A stretch of 64,000 bases of DNA from JAEZDR01 sp039811185 (GTDB lineage Bacteria; Bacteroidota; Bacteroidia; Chitinophagales; Chitinophagaceae): assembly GCA_039811185.1 (NCBI GenBank), contig JBDHYF010000002.1, positions 338,009 through 402,008 on the forward strand, given 5' to 3'. Below the pieces are notes generated by a model, which saw nothing but the letters and a program-made list of their open reading frames with translations, did not search any database and was not told the origin of the DNA. A program made the translations under genes and the position numbers. Below are positions 24,730 to 34,186 of this stretch, one piece after another (the first letter of the stretch is position 1; the number at the start of each line of letters is the position of its first letter).

Positions 24730-26829
24730 TTATCGGCTGTTCAACATCTGAAGGAAGTCATCTTCGGAAATAATTTTTACCGAATTCATTTTTTTTGCTT
24801 TTTCGAGCTTGCTGCCCGCGTCGTCGCCAACAATCAGGAAGTTGAGTTTACTGCTTACGCCGCTTACTATTTTGCCTCCGGCATCCTCTACCATTTGTTC
24901 GGCTTCACTTCTTTTCAGCTTGTTTAAAGTTCCGGTGAAGAGAAAGGTTTGCCCGTGCAGCACGTCGTTGCCGGTGGTTTTTTTTTCGTTCTCAAACTGC
25001 AGGCCGGCGTCTTTTAGTTGATGCAGCATGTGAAGGTTTTCGGGCGTATGAAAAAATTCATAAACGCTGCCTGCTACTTTAGGGCCGATGTCTTCCAGTT
25101 GCATTAGTTTTTCAATGTTGAAGTGCTGTAGGTCGAGCAGGTTGTTCACTGCGTTGGCGAGTGTTTTAGCGGTGGTTTCGCCAACGTAACGGATGCCGAG
25201 TGCAAAAATCAGCCGGTTTAATGTTTGGGATTTGCTTGCTTCTATAGCAACCTTAAGGTTTTCAATTGACTTTGGACCGAAGCCGCCGAGCTGTGCAATT
25301 TCAAAATAGTTTAGCTGATAAATTCCCGGGATAGTTGACAGCAAGCCCATCTCGTAAAAACGGCGGATATTCGATTCGCCGAGGCTTTTAATGTCCATTC
25401 CACCTTTTGAAACAAAGTGAATGAGTCGTTCAAGTACCTGCGCGTCGCATGCGGGGTTCATACAGCGCCATGCACTTTCGCCGGTGGGCTTATGGAGAGG
25501 GGTTGCACAAACGGGACAATTATCAGGGAAGATGATTTCGGCTTCGTTGCCTTGCCTTATTTCCGCCATCGACTTTACGATGTAGGGAATTACGTCTCCT
25601 GCGCGTTCCACTAAAACGGTATCGCCAATCTTCAAATCCTTCTCCCTGATTACATCTTCATTAAACAGCGAAACTGATGTTACCGTAACGCCGCCGATGT
25701 AAACAGGATCTATTTTGGCAACGGGCGTTATGCTACCGGTGCGGCCCACCTGAAACTCTACGGCCGTAAGCTTCGAAGTCGCCTGACGAGCCTTAAATTT
25801 AAAAGCGATTGCCCACCGCGGATGATGGGTGGTCATTCCCAACTTCTCCTGCAATGTAAGGCTGTCCACTTTAATTACCATACCATCAATTTCGTAATCA
25901 AGATCGTCGCGTTTTTCTTCAAACGTCTTACAGTAATCGATCACGTCTTCAATTCCGTTTACTGTTGTTGCTTCTTTTTCCGGACTTCTGAAACCCAGTT
26001 GCCACAATAGTTTCAGCGTGTTGTGATGCGATTGCAGCAAGGGTGTTAAAGGCTGTCCGGGCAGGGTAGTAACATCGCTTACATGGTATAGAAATGCCTC
26101 AAGCCCACGTTTTGCCACTTCGTTCGGATCTACCATACGCAACGAACCGGCGGCTGCATTTCTTGGATTGGCAAGGGGCGGAAGTCCGGCAGCAGCCCGC
26201 TCGTCATTAAATTTTTGAAAGGTGGATTTGTTGATGAGTACTTCGCCACGGATCTCGATTTGCTGGATGCCGTAATCTGAGAAGTTAGCCGACAAAGGGA
26301 TACTTTTTATTTGGCGGATGTTGGTGGTTATTTCGTCGCCGGTTACACCGTTGCCACGAGTGGCGCCGCGCAGCAGCAGGTTGTTTTCGTAGATGAGCGA
26401 AATGCTGGCGCCATCGAATTTGGGCTCGATGCTGTACTGGATATTTTGTTCGCCGGAAAGCTCGCGTACTTTTCTGTCCCAATTAATGAGGTCGGCTTCG
26501 TTGTAGCCGTTTTCGAGTGAGAGCATAGGAACGAGGTGTTGAACAGCCGGAAAATTTTTTGTAAGGCCATGGCCAACGCGCTGAGTGGGAGAATCAGCTG
26601 TTACGAGGTTTGGAAACTGTGTTTCTGTTTTTTTTAGCTGAGCATAAAGCCGGTCGAACTCGGAATCGGAAATCAGCGGGTCGGCCTGCACATAATATCG
26701 ATATTCGTGAAAGCGGATGATGTTCCGGAGCTGTTGAATGGCGCCGGTATCGAATTGGTTTTCGTTGATGGATTGCAGTAGAGTAGATGTTTGTTGCTGA
26801 AGTTGGATGGTTTGGCTGCTGCTGTACAT
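24730..26829 (-). CDS. ligA: NAD+-dependent DNA ligase
   Basis: Joins nicks during replication and repair using NAD+. Domains in order: Ia helical domain with the NAD contact FHEYRYYVQADPLISDSEFD (about 51-70), adenylation domain with the nucleophile Lys in IEPKFDGASISL (about residue 138), OB fold, a C4 zinc finger (CPVC ... CMNPAC, about 427-450), helix-hairpin-helix repeats and a C-terminal BRCT domain (about 620-699). Length 699 is normal. It converges on the small lipoprotein gene with eight bases between stops and a short hairpin GCCGAT/ATCGGC at the junction. Confidence 0.96.
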   Translation of the reverse strand: MYSSSQTIQLQQQTSTLLQSINENQFDTGAIQQLRNIIRFHEYRYYVQADPLISDSEFDRLYAQLKKTETQFPNLVTADSPTQRVGHGLTKNFPAVQHLVPMLSLENGYNEADLINWDRKVRELSGEQNIQYSIEPKFDGASISLIYENNLLLRGATRGNGVTGDEITTNIRQIKSIPLSANFSDYGIQQIEIRGEVLINKSTFQKFNDERAAAGLPPLANPRNAAAGSLRMVDPNEVAKRGLEAFLYHVSDVTTLPGQPLTPLLQSHHNTLKLLWQLGFRSPEKEATTVNGIEDVIDYCKTFEEKRDDLDYEIDGMVIKVDSLTLQEKLGMTTHHPRWAIAFKFKARQATSKLTAVEFQVGRTGSITPVAKIDPVYIGGVTVTSVSLFNEDVIREKDLKIGDTVLVERAGDVIPYIVKSMAEIRQGNEAEIIFPDNCPVCATPLHKPTGESAWRCMNPACDAQVLERLIHFVSKGGMDIKSLGESNIRRFYEMGLLSTIPGIYQLNYFEIAQLGGFGPKSIENLKVAIEASKSQTLNRLIFALGIRYVGETTAKTLANAVNNLLDLQHFNIEKLMQLEDIGPKVAGSVYEFFHTPENLHMLHQLKDAGLQFENEKKTTGNDVLHGQTFLFTGTLNKLKRSEAEQMVEDAGGKIVSGVSSKLNFLIVGDDAGSKLEKAKKMNSVKIISEDDFLQMLNSR

Positions 26830-26951
26830 GCGGTAAAATTAGCCGAATAATTTTTAGCGCGGACTGTGGAAAAGCATCATTTATAGTTATCAGATGCAGC
26901 GTGCGACGCGGAAGAGGCCGGGCGGTGAGGCGAGCGATGATAACATAAAAA

Positions 26952-26978
26952 AGCTGCGCACTTTTTAAGCACGCAGCT
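26952..26978 (-). terminator. Terminator after clpX
   Basis: Stem AGCTGCG (26952-26958) / CGCAGCT (26972-26978); on the minus strand it is followed by a T-rich run. It lies 20 bases past the clpX stop. Confidence 0.7.
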
Positions 26979-26997
26979 GATAGGAGTGATGTTTTGT

Positions 26998-28230
26998 TTA
27001 TGCCACCTTCAACATGCTGATCCGGCTTTTGTTGAATTGGTTTTTTGCATAGTCCAAATCGATGTTCAGGGCAGTTTCTCCGGCACCCGGCATACTGAAC
27101 ATGGCGTCGGTTAAAATGCTTTCGATAATGCTTCTTAAGCCCCTTGCACCGAGTTTGTACTCCAGGGCTTTTTCCACCATAAAATCGAGCGCTTCGTTGT
27201 TGACGGTAAGTGCGATTCCTTCCAATTCGAACAACTTAATGTATTGCTTGAGCAAGCTGTTTTTGGGTTCGGAAAGAATGGCGCGAAGGGTTGCTTTGTC
27301 GAGCGGATCGAGGTGGGTAACAATCGGAAGCCGGCCGAGTAATTCGGGAATGAGCCCAAACGATTTGAGGTCTTGTGCGTTTACAAAGCTGAGGAGGTTT
27401 TTTCGTTGAATTTCCTGCTCGTCTTTATTTACGTTGAAGCCGATGGCGTTTGTGTTTACGCGGCGCGCAATAATTTTATCGATACCATCGAATGCGCCTC
27501 CGCAAATGAAAAGAATGTTTGAGGTGTTTACCTTAATCATTTTTTGTTCGGGGTGCTTTCTTCCACCTTGTGGCGGCACAAGCACTTCGGTGCCTTCGAA
27601 CATTTTTAAAAGGCCTTGCTGAACGCCTTCTCCGCTCACATCTCGGGTAATGGAAGGGTTATCGCCTTTGCGGGCAATTTTATCAATTTCATCTACATAC
27701 ACAATTCCTTTTTCGGCGGCTTCAACGTCGTAATTACAGTTTTGTAACAGGCGTGTGAGCATGCTTTCAACGTCTTCGCCCACATAGCCTGCCTCGGTAA
27801 ATACGGTGGCGTCGACAATGGCGAACGGCACATTCAGCATACGGGCAATGGTTTTTGCCAGCAGTGTTTTTCCGGTACCGGTTTCGCCCACCATTACGAT
27901 GTTGCTTTTTTCTATTTCAACATCGTCTGTTTGGTTTTTGTTAGAGATGCGTTTGTAATGATTATACACTGCAACCGATAAAACCTTTTTTGCATCTTCC
28001 TGACCAATGATGTATTGATCGAGGAATTGTTTTATTTCGATTGGTTTTTTTACGGTGAAGGATGCTCCTGCGGCGGAAGCGCTTCGGTTGGAGAGCTCCT
28101 GTGCTATAATTTCCTGTGCGTGTTCTACACAACTTTCGCAAATATGCCCTTCCTGCCCGGCTATCAAGATTTTTACTTCGTCACGGGTTCGTTTACAAAA
28201 GGAGCAATGCAGATGGGTTTGTTTTGCCAT
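26998..28230 (-). CDS. clpX: ATP-dependent Clp protease ATPase subunit ClpX
   Basis: Hexameric AAA+ unfoldase that feeds tagged proteins to ClpP. The N-terminal C4 zinc domain (CSFC ... CESC, residues 9-36) binds adaptors. The AAA+ module has Walker A GETGTGKT near residue 114, Walker B IVYVDEID near 175, and an arginine-rich sensor region further on. Length 410 is normal. It lies downstream of the two clpP genes but is separated from them by a strong terminator and a 113-bp gap, so it may have its own promoter. Confidence 0.96.
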   Translation of the reverse strand: MAKQTHLHCSFCKRTRDEVKILIAGQEGHICESCVEHAQEIIAQELSNRSASAAGASFTVKKPIEIKQFLDQYIIGQEDAKKVLSVAVYNHYKRISNKNQTDDVEIEKSNIVMVGETGTGKTLLAKTIARMLNVPFAIVDATVFTEAGYVGEDVESMLTRLLQNCNYDVEAAEKGIVYVDEIDKIARKGDNPSITRDVSGEGVQQGLLKMFEGTEVLVPPQGGRKHPEQKMIKVNTSNILFICGGAFDGIDKIIARRVNTNAIGFNVNKDEQEIQRKNLLSFVNAQDLKSFGLIPELLGRLPIVTHLDPLDKATLRAILSEPKNSLLKQYIKLFELEGIALTVNNEALDFMVEKALEYKLGARGLRSIIESILTDAMFSMPGAGETALNIDLDYAKNQFNKSRISMLKVA

Positions 28231-28316
28231 ATTTTACGGAAAAAATTAAGCAGCAAATTTACGCGCCATTCTCTTAAGAAGGGATTAATATTCGGCCTCC
28301 TTTTATGAGTAAAAAA

Positions 28317-28340
28317 AAGCTGCCGTTTTTGCGGCAGCTT
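28317..28340 (-). terminator. Terminator between clpP and clpX
   Basis: A 9-bp perfect stem AAGCTGCCG (28317-28325) / CGGCAGCTT (28332-28340). On the minus strand it runs into eight T residues, right after the clpP stop at 28344 and before clpX. It should partly or fully uncouple clpX from clpP transcription. Confidence 0.85.
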
Positions 28341-28343
28341 CGT

Positions 28344-28994
28344 TTATAGTTTATCCAGTATCCTGTCAACAATTCCGTACTCAATAGCTTGTTGTGCATC
28401 CATCCAGTAGTCGCGGTCAAAATCTTTCAGAATTTTTTCTACCGTATGGCCGCAGTTTTCTGCAAGAATTTCGGCGCCGAGCTTTTTGGTTTTTTCAATT
28501 TGTTCGGCCTGAATTTCAATATCGGCAGAGGTGGCCCTTAAGTATCCGCCAAGGCTTGGCTGGTGAATCATTACTTCGCCATGCGGATAAATGAAGCGGC
28601 GTCCTTTTTCGCCCACACTTAATAAAATGGAGCCCATGCTTGCGGCAAGACCCATGCAGATGGTACTCACCGGCGATGAGATGAGTTTAATGGTATCGTA
28701 AATTACCATGCCGCTGGTAACCATTCCGCCGGGACTGTTGATAAAAAACCTGATTTCTTTTCCGGGGTTGTCGGCTTCAAGGAGGAGGAGTTTTGTAACC
28801 ACTTCTTTTGCGGAACGGTCGTCTACCACACCCCATAGATACACTTCTCTTTTTTCGAGAAACATTTTCTCCATTCGCTTTAGTAGGAACTGCGATTTTT
28901 CTTCTTTGTCCGGCTTACCGATTTCTTCTTCGGGATCAGTGTCGGGTTGGTCGTCGAACCTGAACGGACGGTTCGCATATTTATTTGTCATCAT
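28344..28994 (-). CDS. clpP: ClpP protease subunit, divergent paralogue
   Basis: Serine protease subunit of 216 residues. The triad is complete: Ser119 in LAASMGS, His144 in VMIHQP, Asp195 in DFDRDYW. The N-terminal 35 residues are acidic and extended (TDPEEEIGKPDKEEK), longer than in classical ClpP, and the handle region differs from the neighbouring paralogue. It sits ten bases after the stop of the upstream clpP, so both are made together and could form mixed rings, as known for ClpP1/ClpP2 in some other bacteria. The start could be either of two consecutive ATG codons. Confidence 0.93.
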   Translation of the reverse strand: MMTNKYANRPFRFDDQPDTDPEEEIGKPDKEEKSQFLLKRMEKMFLEKREVYLWGVVDDRSAKEVVTKLLLLEADNPGKEIRFFINSPGGMVTSGMVIYDTIKLISSPVSTICMGLAASMGSILLSVGEKGRRFIYPHGEVMIHQPSLGGYLRATSADIEIQAEQIEKTKKLGAEILAENCGHTVEKILKDFDRDYWMDAQQAIEYGIVDRILDKL

Positions 28995-29004
28995 GATTTA
29001 ACGC

Positions 29005-29706
29005 TTATAGAAGTTCAGATTTTTTTTCTTTTCTTTCGTTTCGGTACAGCACTTCATCTACAATGCCGTATGCTTTTGCTTCGTCGGCGGTGAGCCAGTA
29101 GTCGCGGTCGCAGTCGGCGGCTACTTTGTCGATTGGCTGCCCGCTGTGGTGTGCAATAATTTCGTACAGTTCGTTTTTAATTTTTCGGATTTCTTTTGCG
29201 GTGATGGCGATGTCGGTAGCTTGTCCGCCAATGGCGCCGCTGGGCTGGTGCAGCATAATGCGGGCATGTTTTAAGGCGGTGCGTTTACCGGATACGCCGG
29301 CGCATAATAGAACGGCTCCCATGCTGGCTGCCATTCCGGTGCAGATGGTTGCCACTTCGGGATTGATGAACTGCATGGTGTCGTAAATACCCAAACCTGC
29401 ATACACACTGCCTCCGGGGCTGTTAATGTACATCTGAATATCTCTCACTCTGTCGGTGCTCTCAAGAAATAGCAATTGTGCGGTAACAATGTTTGCTACG
29501 TAATCGTTTACGGCTTCGCCCATAAAGATAATCCGGTCCATCATCAGCCGGCTAAACACATCCATGCTGGCTACATTTAAAGGTCGTTCTTCAATAATAT
29601 AAGGAGTAAGTGCAGTGGTTTGATGTTGGGAATAGTTGTGTAAAACAGCGCTGCTGATGCCTTTATGTTTCACAGCATAGTTTTGAAATTCTTTTTCAAT
29701 ATTCAT
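29005..29706 (-). CDS. clpP: ClpP protease subunit, classical type
   Basis: Serine protease subunit of 233 residues that forms the proteolytic barrel used by ClpX. Triad Ser128 (MAASMGA), His153 (IMLHQP) and Asp202 (CDRDYW) is intact, and the segment PLNVASMDVFSRLMMDRIIFMG is the usual Bacteroidota ClpP opening (positions about 42-63). The frame is open further upstream, but I chose ATG 29706 because the extension contains a spurious hydrophobic segment unlike any ClpP. It is the first gene of the pair, with a 270-bp promoter region before it. Trigger factor, the frequent neighbour, is absent. Confidence 0.92.
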   Translation of the reverse strand: MNIEKEFQNYAVKHKGISSAVLHNYSQHQTTALTPYIIEERPLNVASMDVFSRLMMDRIIFMGEAVNDYVANIVTAQLLFLESTDRVRDIQMYINSPGGSVYAGLGIYDTMQFINPEVATICTGMAASMGAVLLCAGVSGKRTALKHARIMLHQPSGAIGGQATDIAITAKEIRKIKNELYEIIAHHSGQPIDKVAADCDRDYWLTADEAKAYGIVDEVLYRNERKEKKSELL

Positions 29707-29977
29707 TAAGAGTAATTTTAAATGAAAATAAGTGTTTGTGAGTGAAACGTTTTGTCCAAATATCATGCAAACAGTTTTTGTTGCCAAAAGGACAGTTAAT
29801 ATGAGCAGAGACTTATGAAGATGACGAGACCGGGTGATGCGATCCCTGTCAAGTTTATTATTCAAATTTTAAATCTTAGCTTTATTCCATCCGATAAAAT
29901 TTCAAGACATAGACTTCTTCGGCGTACATTTTTTACGGCCTTGCCAAAATAAAATGAAAGGCCATTCGTTTAGAACC

Positions 29978-31146
29978 ATGAGAATATTTTTGTTAAGCCT
30001 ATTTATATTCTTAAATTTCCAGACATCAGCTCAGGTCTGCGCCGACTCTATCCATACCATAAAGTATACCTCAAACCTGTTCATCGAGAATGGCCAACCG
30101 CTTTCTTTAACAAAGATCCAGAACAAGGGACGTGTGGTTACTTCTTTCGGACGTTTCTCGAAAATAGTATTAAACATTCATGATGATGGGCGTATAAGAT
30201 GGGCAAAGGAAATTGGGGATCGAAATACGTATACACGTAATTCCGTAATAGAGCATGAAAACAAATCTATTTTTCACGTTCGAGGACTCCTTTACCGCCG
30301 TCAAATTTCCCATCAAGTTTTACCATTTTGTCGCAAGATTCAATGGGTGCTAATATGTTTAGAGGAAAGTACACTTTGGGAGTGTACGGCGGCGCGTTCG
30401 ATGCCGTTACAAAAGGGCCTAACAACGACCTTATTTTGGTTAGCAGATCTGCTAGCGGAATTGTAATAACAAGGGTTGATTCAGTTGGAAAAGTAACTTG
30501 GAACTAGGTGTTTGAGAAGTTGGCGGATGCGGGGCATATACTTACTGAAAACAGAGTTTGCTTTCTTGATAACAAAATATACATATTAGGAGGGTTCTAT
30601 TGTGGATCATGCACGCCTGCAGGCAGTGGTATGTGGCTTATGATTACCGCTGCTGAAATGGAATTGTGCAAGCCTGCCCAAACAACGATTAAAGCAACGG
30701 AGGGTTTTTATAAATATTTCTGGCAACCGGTCTCAGGCATTACAGGAAGCGCAGCGGGCAACGTAATTACAGTTGCGCCTTCTTCAACCACTAAATACAA
30801 GGTAATAGCAACCTCTGATAAAGCTTGCGTATATTCAGACACGGCCACTATAGCCGTAAAAACCTGTTTAAACCAGGTGTATGTTCCAACGGCGTTTACA
30901 CCCAATGACGACAATTTAAACGATTTGCTGCGGCCATCTTTCTCAAACACACCTGAATGGTTCGAATTCAAAATTTTTAACCGCTACGGGCAGCCTGTAT
31001 TTTTAAGCAGTAAAGCCGGTGAAGGCTGGAACGGCAGCGTTGCCGGACAAAAGCAACCCTCATCTACCTTTGTTTGGTATTGCAGATACAAGTTCAAAAA
31101 CGAGCCGGAAAAAATTCAAAAAGGAAGTTTTGTTTTGTTGAGGTAA
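29978..31146 (+). pseudogene. Broken gene for secreted protein with gliding-motility (T9SS) C-terminal domain
   Basis: Remains of one secreted protein are spread over two frames. The 5' part (from 29978, signal peptide MRIFLLSLFIFLNFQ then TSAQ) reads to about 30290 in one frame. Sensible sequence then continues in another frame (SSFTILSQDSMGANMFRGKY, GGAFDAVTKGPNNDLILVS), is cut by an in-frame TAG at 30505-30507, and goes on in the same frame to 31146. The end is a CHU_C / gliding-motility-associated C-terminal domain: VPTAFTPNDDNLNDLLRP, FEFKIFNRYGQPVF and a final GSFVLLR, the type B sorting signal of type IX secretion. At least one frameshift and one nonsense mutation are needed, so it is a pseudogene unless the assembly is wrong. 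Confidence 0.75.
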
Positions 31147-31154
31147 GCCCAAAC

Positions 31155-32222
31155 TCACATCGGCCTGTCGAAAATATCCGTTTCATCCATGAAGGTTTTT
31201 GCGGTTTTCGGAAAAGCCAGAAAGCGAACGAACCGCATCTTTTTCCAGTGAAAGCTTTTCAGCAGTTCAGTTTTTTCAACAATCGAAATCATCACAAAAG
31301 TTGTGTAAATGTTTTGGTGGGTTAAAACCTGTTTATATTTTCCGGCAAAGATTATCGGATCTATGGAATCGATTTGAAACCTGTCAGCAAAAAACCGTCT
31401 GATTGTTTCCGCGCTCCACTTTACCGGTTTATCAGATTCCTCTGCATAAAACTCGTACAAATCGCGCCAAACATCTTTGGCTGTTCTTTTATTCACCAAT
31501 ACTTCATCCTGATAAATAATTATAAACTGAGTAAAGAAGCGATCTCTTTTTTTCGTCTTTTTTTCTCTTACCGGTAAATGACTGATCAGGTTTCGTTTAA
31601 ATGCCGTACAAATGTCGCGCATCGGGCAGTCGCTGCAAATGGGTGAAGGTTTGCAAACGGTAGCGCCAAAATCCATAATAGCCTGATTATACAAGGCCGG
31701 ATTAGCTGTACCCAGATTTTTTACCGCCAGTTCCTGAAACTGTTTTTTACCCGCGTTGGTATCTATCGGCGTTTGGATGCCGTAGATTCTGGAGAGCACT
31801 CTAAACACATTACCATCTAAAACGGCATAAGGAAGGTTATATGCAAACGATGCAATGGCGGCCGCTGTGTAAGGCCCTATGCCTTTTAGTTTCAGCATAT
31901 CGGAATAATGAGCAGGAAATTTTCCGTTGTACTTCTGCACAATTACCCTTGCAGTGTTTATCAGATTCCTGCAACGCGAATAATATCCAAGACCTTCCCA
32001 TAGTTTAAAAACCGCCTCGTCTTTCGCCGCCGCAAGCTGCTGTATGGAAGGGTAGCTGTCAACAAACGCCTGGTAGTACTTACGCCCTTGTTCCACCCTT
32101 GTTTGTTGCAGAATAATTTCGCTGAGCCAGATTTTATACGGATCTTTTTCTCCTTTCCATGGCATGCTGCGGGTGTTGGCGCTTTTATTCCATTGTAGTA
32201 AACGTTCGGTAAACTGATTCAT
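31155..32222 (-). CDS. mutY: Adenine DNA glycosylase MutY
   Basis: Removes adenine mispaired with 8-oxoguanine. The catalytic Glu is in SEIILQQTRV (about residue 33), the helix-hairpin-helix LKGIGPYTAAAIASFA and catalytic Asp in AVLDGNVFRV follow. The iron-sulfur motif reads Cys-x5-Cys-x2-Cys-x5-Cys (VCKPSPICSDCPMRDIC, about residue 188), one residue shorter in the first spacer than the usual x6. A C-terminal NUDIX-like domain for 8-oxoG recognition fills residues 225-355. Divergent from sucD; it converges on the broken gliding gene with eight bases between. Confidence 0.95.
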   Translation of the reverse strand: MNQFTERLLQWNKSANTRSMPWKGEKDPYKIWLSEIILQQTRVEQGRKYYQAFVDSYPSIQQLAAAKDEAVFKLWEGLGYYSRCRNLINTARVIVQKYNGKFPAHYSDMLKLKGIGPYTAAAIASFAYNLPYAVLDGNVFRVLSRIYGIQTPIDTNAGKKQFQELAVKNLGTANPALYNQAIMDFGATVCKPSPICSDCPMRDICTAFKRNLISHLPVREKKTKKRDRFFTQFIIIYQDEVLVNKRTAKDVWRDLYEFYAEESDKPVKWSAETIRRFFADRFQIDSIDPIIFAGKYKQVLTHQNIYTTFVMISIVEKTELLKSFHWKKMRFVRFLAFPKTAKTFMDETDIFDRPM

Positions 32223-32296
32223 GAATGGGGCGAATGTATTTTATTTCGTGCAAAGGCTGCAACAGTAAGGCGTGCTCCAACAGCCGATAATTGTGA

Positions 32297-32325
32297 TTGA
32301 GTCTGAACCATAATTCTTATTTTTG
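32297..32325 (+). promoter_or_regulatory. Promoter of sucD
   Basis: TTG (32297-32299), 18-base spacer, TATTTTTG (32318-32325): a good match to the Bacteroidota primary sigma consensus, with identical boxes and spacer to the tRNA-Arg promoter in this window. It stands 33 bases before the sucD ATG. Confidence 0.65.
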
Positions 32326-32357
32326 CGCCCATTAACAAACCGGCAAAACAAAATTTC

Positions 32358-33230
32358 ATGTCAGTACTTGTAAATAAAAATTCTAAAGTTATTGTTCAGG
32401 GCTTTACAGGAACGGAGGGCAGTTTCCATGCTACGCAAATGATTGAATACGGAACCAATGTGGTTGGTGGCGTTACACCCAATAAAGGTGGAACGATGCA
32501 TTTAGACCGTCCGGTTTTTAATACTGTATCCGACGCGGTGAAGGAAACGCAGGCCAACGTAAGCATCATTTTTGTACCGCCGGCATTTGCTGCCGATGCA
32601 ATAATGGAAGCCGCTGAAGCCGGAATTGAATTGGTTGTTTGTATTACAGAAGGCATCCCGGTACAGGATATGGTGAAAGTAAAAAACTATTTGCTCGGTA
32701 CTGAAACAAGGCTGATTGGCCCCAACTGTCCGGGCGTTATCACTGCTGGAGAAGCAAAAGTTGGAATTATGCCCGGATTTATTTTTAAAGCAGGAAGGAT
32801 TGGAATCGTATCTAAATCGGGCACCCTCACATACGAAGCGGCCGATCAGGTGGTAAAAGCCGGATTGGGAATTTCTACTGCGATCGGAATCGGCGGCGAT
32901 CCAATTATTGGAACAACAACGAAAGAAGCGGTAGAATTATTAATGAATGATTCCGAAACAGACGGTATTATTATGATAGGCGAAATTGGCGGCGGAATGG
33001 AAGCCGAAGCTGCCCGCTGGATAAAAGACAATGCGAAGAAACCGGTTGTTGGATTTATTGCCGGACAAACAGCGCCTCCGGGAAGGAGAATGGGCCATGC
33101 AGGCGCCATCATTGGAGGAGCAGAAGATACCGCTGAAGCCAAAATGAAAATTATGGCTGAGTGTGGCATTCACGTGGTGGCAAGTCCGGCCGACATAGGG
33201 AAAACGATGGCCGCCAACATTGCCAAATAA
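32358..33230 (+). CDS. sucD: Succinyl-CoA synthetase alpha subunit
   Basis: ADP- or GDP-forming enzyme of the citric acid cycle. The alpha subunit binds CoA (FTGTEGSFHATQMIEYG near residue 18) and carries the phosphorylated His in GRRMGHAGAIIGG (about residue 245). The 290 residues make a complete subunit. sucC (beta subunit) is not adjacent, which is usual in this phylum. It has its own promoter and a shared terminator with the convergent acyltransferase gene. Confidence 0.96.
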   Translation: MSVLVNKNSKVIVQGFTGTEGSFHATQMIEYGTNVVGGVTPNKGGTMHLDRPVFNTVSDAVKETQANVSIIFVPPAFAADAIMEAAEAGIELVVCITEGIPVQDMVKVKNYLLGTETRLIGPNCPGVITAGEAKVGIMPGFIFKAGRIGIVSKSGTLTYEAADQVVKAGLGISTAIGIGGDPIIGTTTKEAVELLMNDSETDGIIMIGEIGGGMEAEAARWIKDNAKKPVVGFIAGQTAPPGRRMGHAGAIIGGAEDTAEAKMKIMAECGIHVVASPADIGKTMAANIAK

Positions 33231-33248
33231 GCGGAACAGTTTTTTTGT

Positions 33249-33274
33249 AAACCCGGCAGCCGCCGGGTTTTTTT
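33249..33274. terminator. Bidirectional terminator, sucD / acyltransferase
   Basis: Perfect 9-bp stem AAACCCGGC (33249-33257) / GCCGGGTTT (33262-33270), loop AGCC, with T runs on both strands. It ends at the stop region of the minus-strand gene. Confidence 0.85.
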
Positions 33275-34157
33275 ATATCCGATCGTGAAGCGGCCCATAC
33301 TCGGGTTTGTATTCCCTTTTCCAACGCTTATGCGTCCATAAATAATTTGCGGGATTCTTTTTAATCGCCTCTTCAATAAAACGGATCATGTGTTTGGATA
33401 TATAGCCATCCGGCGTTTCCCGTGGTGTTGTCGTCATTGTTTCCAAATGGGCTCTGTAGTAGCCGCGCTTTACTTTTTCGAAAGAAACCATTATCACCAC
33501 AGTATTGTTCTTTTTTGCTCCTTTTTCGGGCCCGGTTACAAAAGGAGCAGCCACACCGAAAAACGGATACCAAAACGCCTTTTCCAGCTTTAATGTGCTT
33601 TGATCGGCCACAATGCCAATAGCATATTTGCCTTTACTGAGTTTGATGAACTGACTGGAAAAATCGTAGGCAGAAATGAGATAGGTGCCGAAGCGCTTCC
33701 GCATATTATAAATGATACGGTCGAAGGCTTTGTTTGCAATCGGCTTATAAACGCCAAGGAAGGGATACTGGCTGTAGTGGCCAAGCGCCAGGTTAATATA
33801 CTCCCAGTTAAAGAAATGCCCGGAATGCAGTTGCACCCTGTTATGCGTATGATAATATTGATTCAGTTCTTCAAAATTGCCCGTCATTCTTTTTTCAAAC
33901 GATTTTTTTGAAATCGAAATCAGCTTAATCATTTCAATAAATGAATCGGTAAAAAGCTGATAGAATTCCTTTTCAATTTTCAGCCGTTCGGCATCTGTTT
34001 TTTCGGGAAAAGCAATCTTCAGGTTTTTCTTCACTACCTCGCGCCGGTAACGAACAACGTAATAGATAATCAGGAAAGCAAGATCGCTGAGCAGGTACAG
34101 CAACCTGAAAGGAAGACGGCTCAGCAGATAAAAAAACGGAAATAGGATATAGTACAT
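33273..34157 (-). CDS. LpxL/HtrB-type lipid A acyltransferase
   Basis: Membrane acyltransferase of 294 residues that adds a secondary acyl chain to lipid A. It has a single N-terminal anchor (about 4-30), the catalytic HX4E motif in SGHFFNWE (about residue 116) and the following GVYKPIANKAFDRII, and a conserved block with ADQ and a Phe-rich segment (GIVADQSTLKLEKAFWYPFFG). I set the start at MYYILFPFFYLL (34157); the longer frame overlaps sixA and has no family support. In Bacteroidota the enzyme is generally annotated as a lauroyl acyltransferase, but chain specificity cannot be read here. Confidence 0.88.
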   Translation of the reverse strand: MYYILFPFFYLLSRLPFRLLYLLSDLAFLIIYYVVRYRREVVKKNLKIAFPEKTDAERLKIEKEFYQLFTDSFIEMIKLISISKKSFEKRMTGNFEELNQYYHTHNRVQLHSGHFFNWEYINLALGHYSQYPFLGVYKPIANKAFDRIIYNMRKRFGTYLISAYDFSSQFIKLSKGKYAIGIVADQSTLKLEKAFWYPFFGVAAPFVTGPEKGAKKNNTVVIMVSFEKVKRGYYRAHLETMTTTPRETPDGYISKHMIRFIEEAIKKNPANYLWTHKRWKREYKPEYGPLHDRI

Positions 34158-34186
34158 TACGATAAAAAGGCAAAGATACTGCTCCT

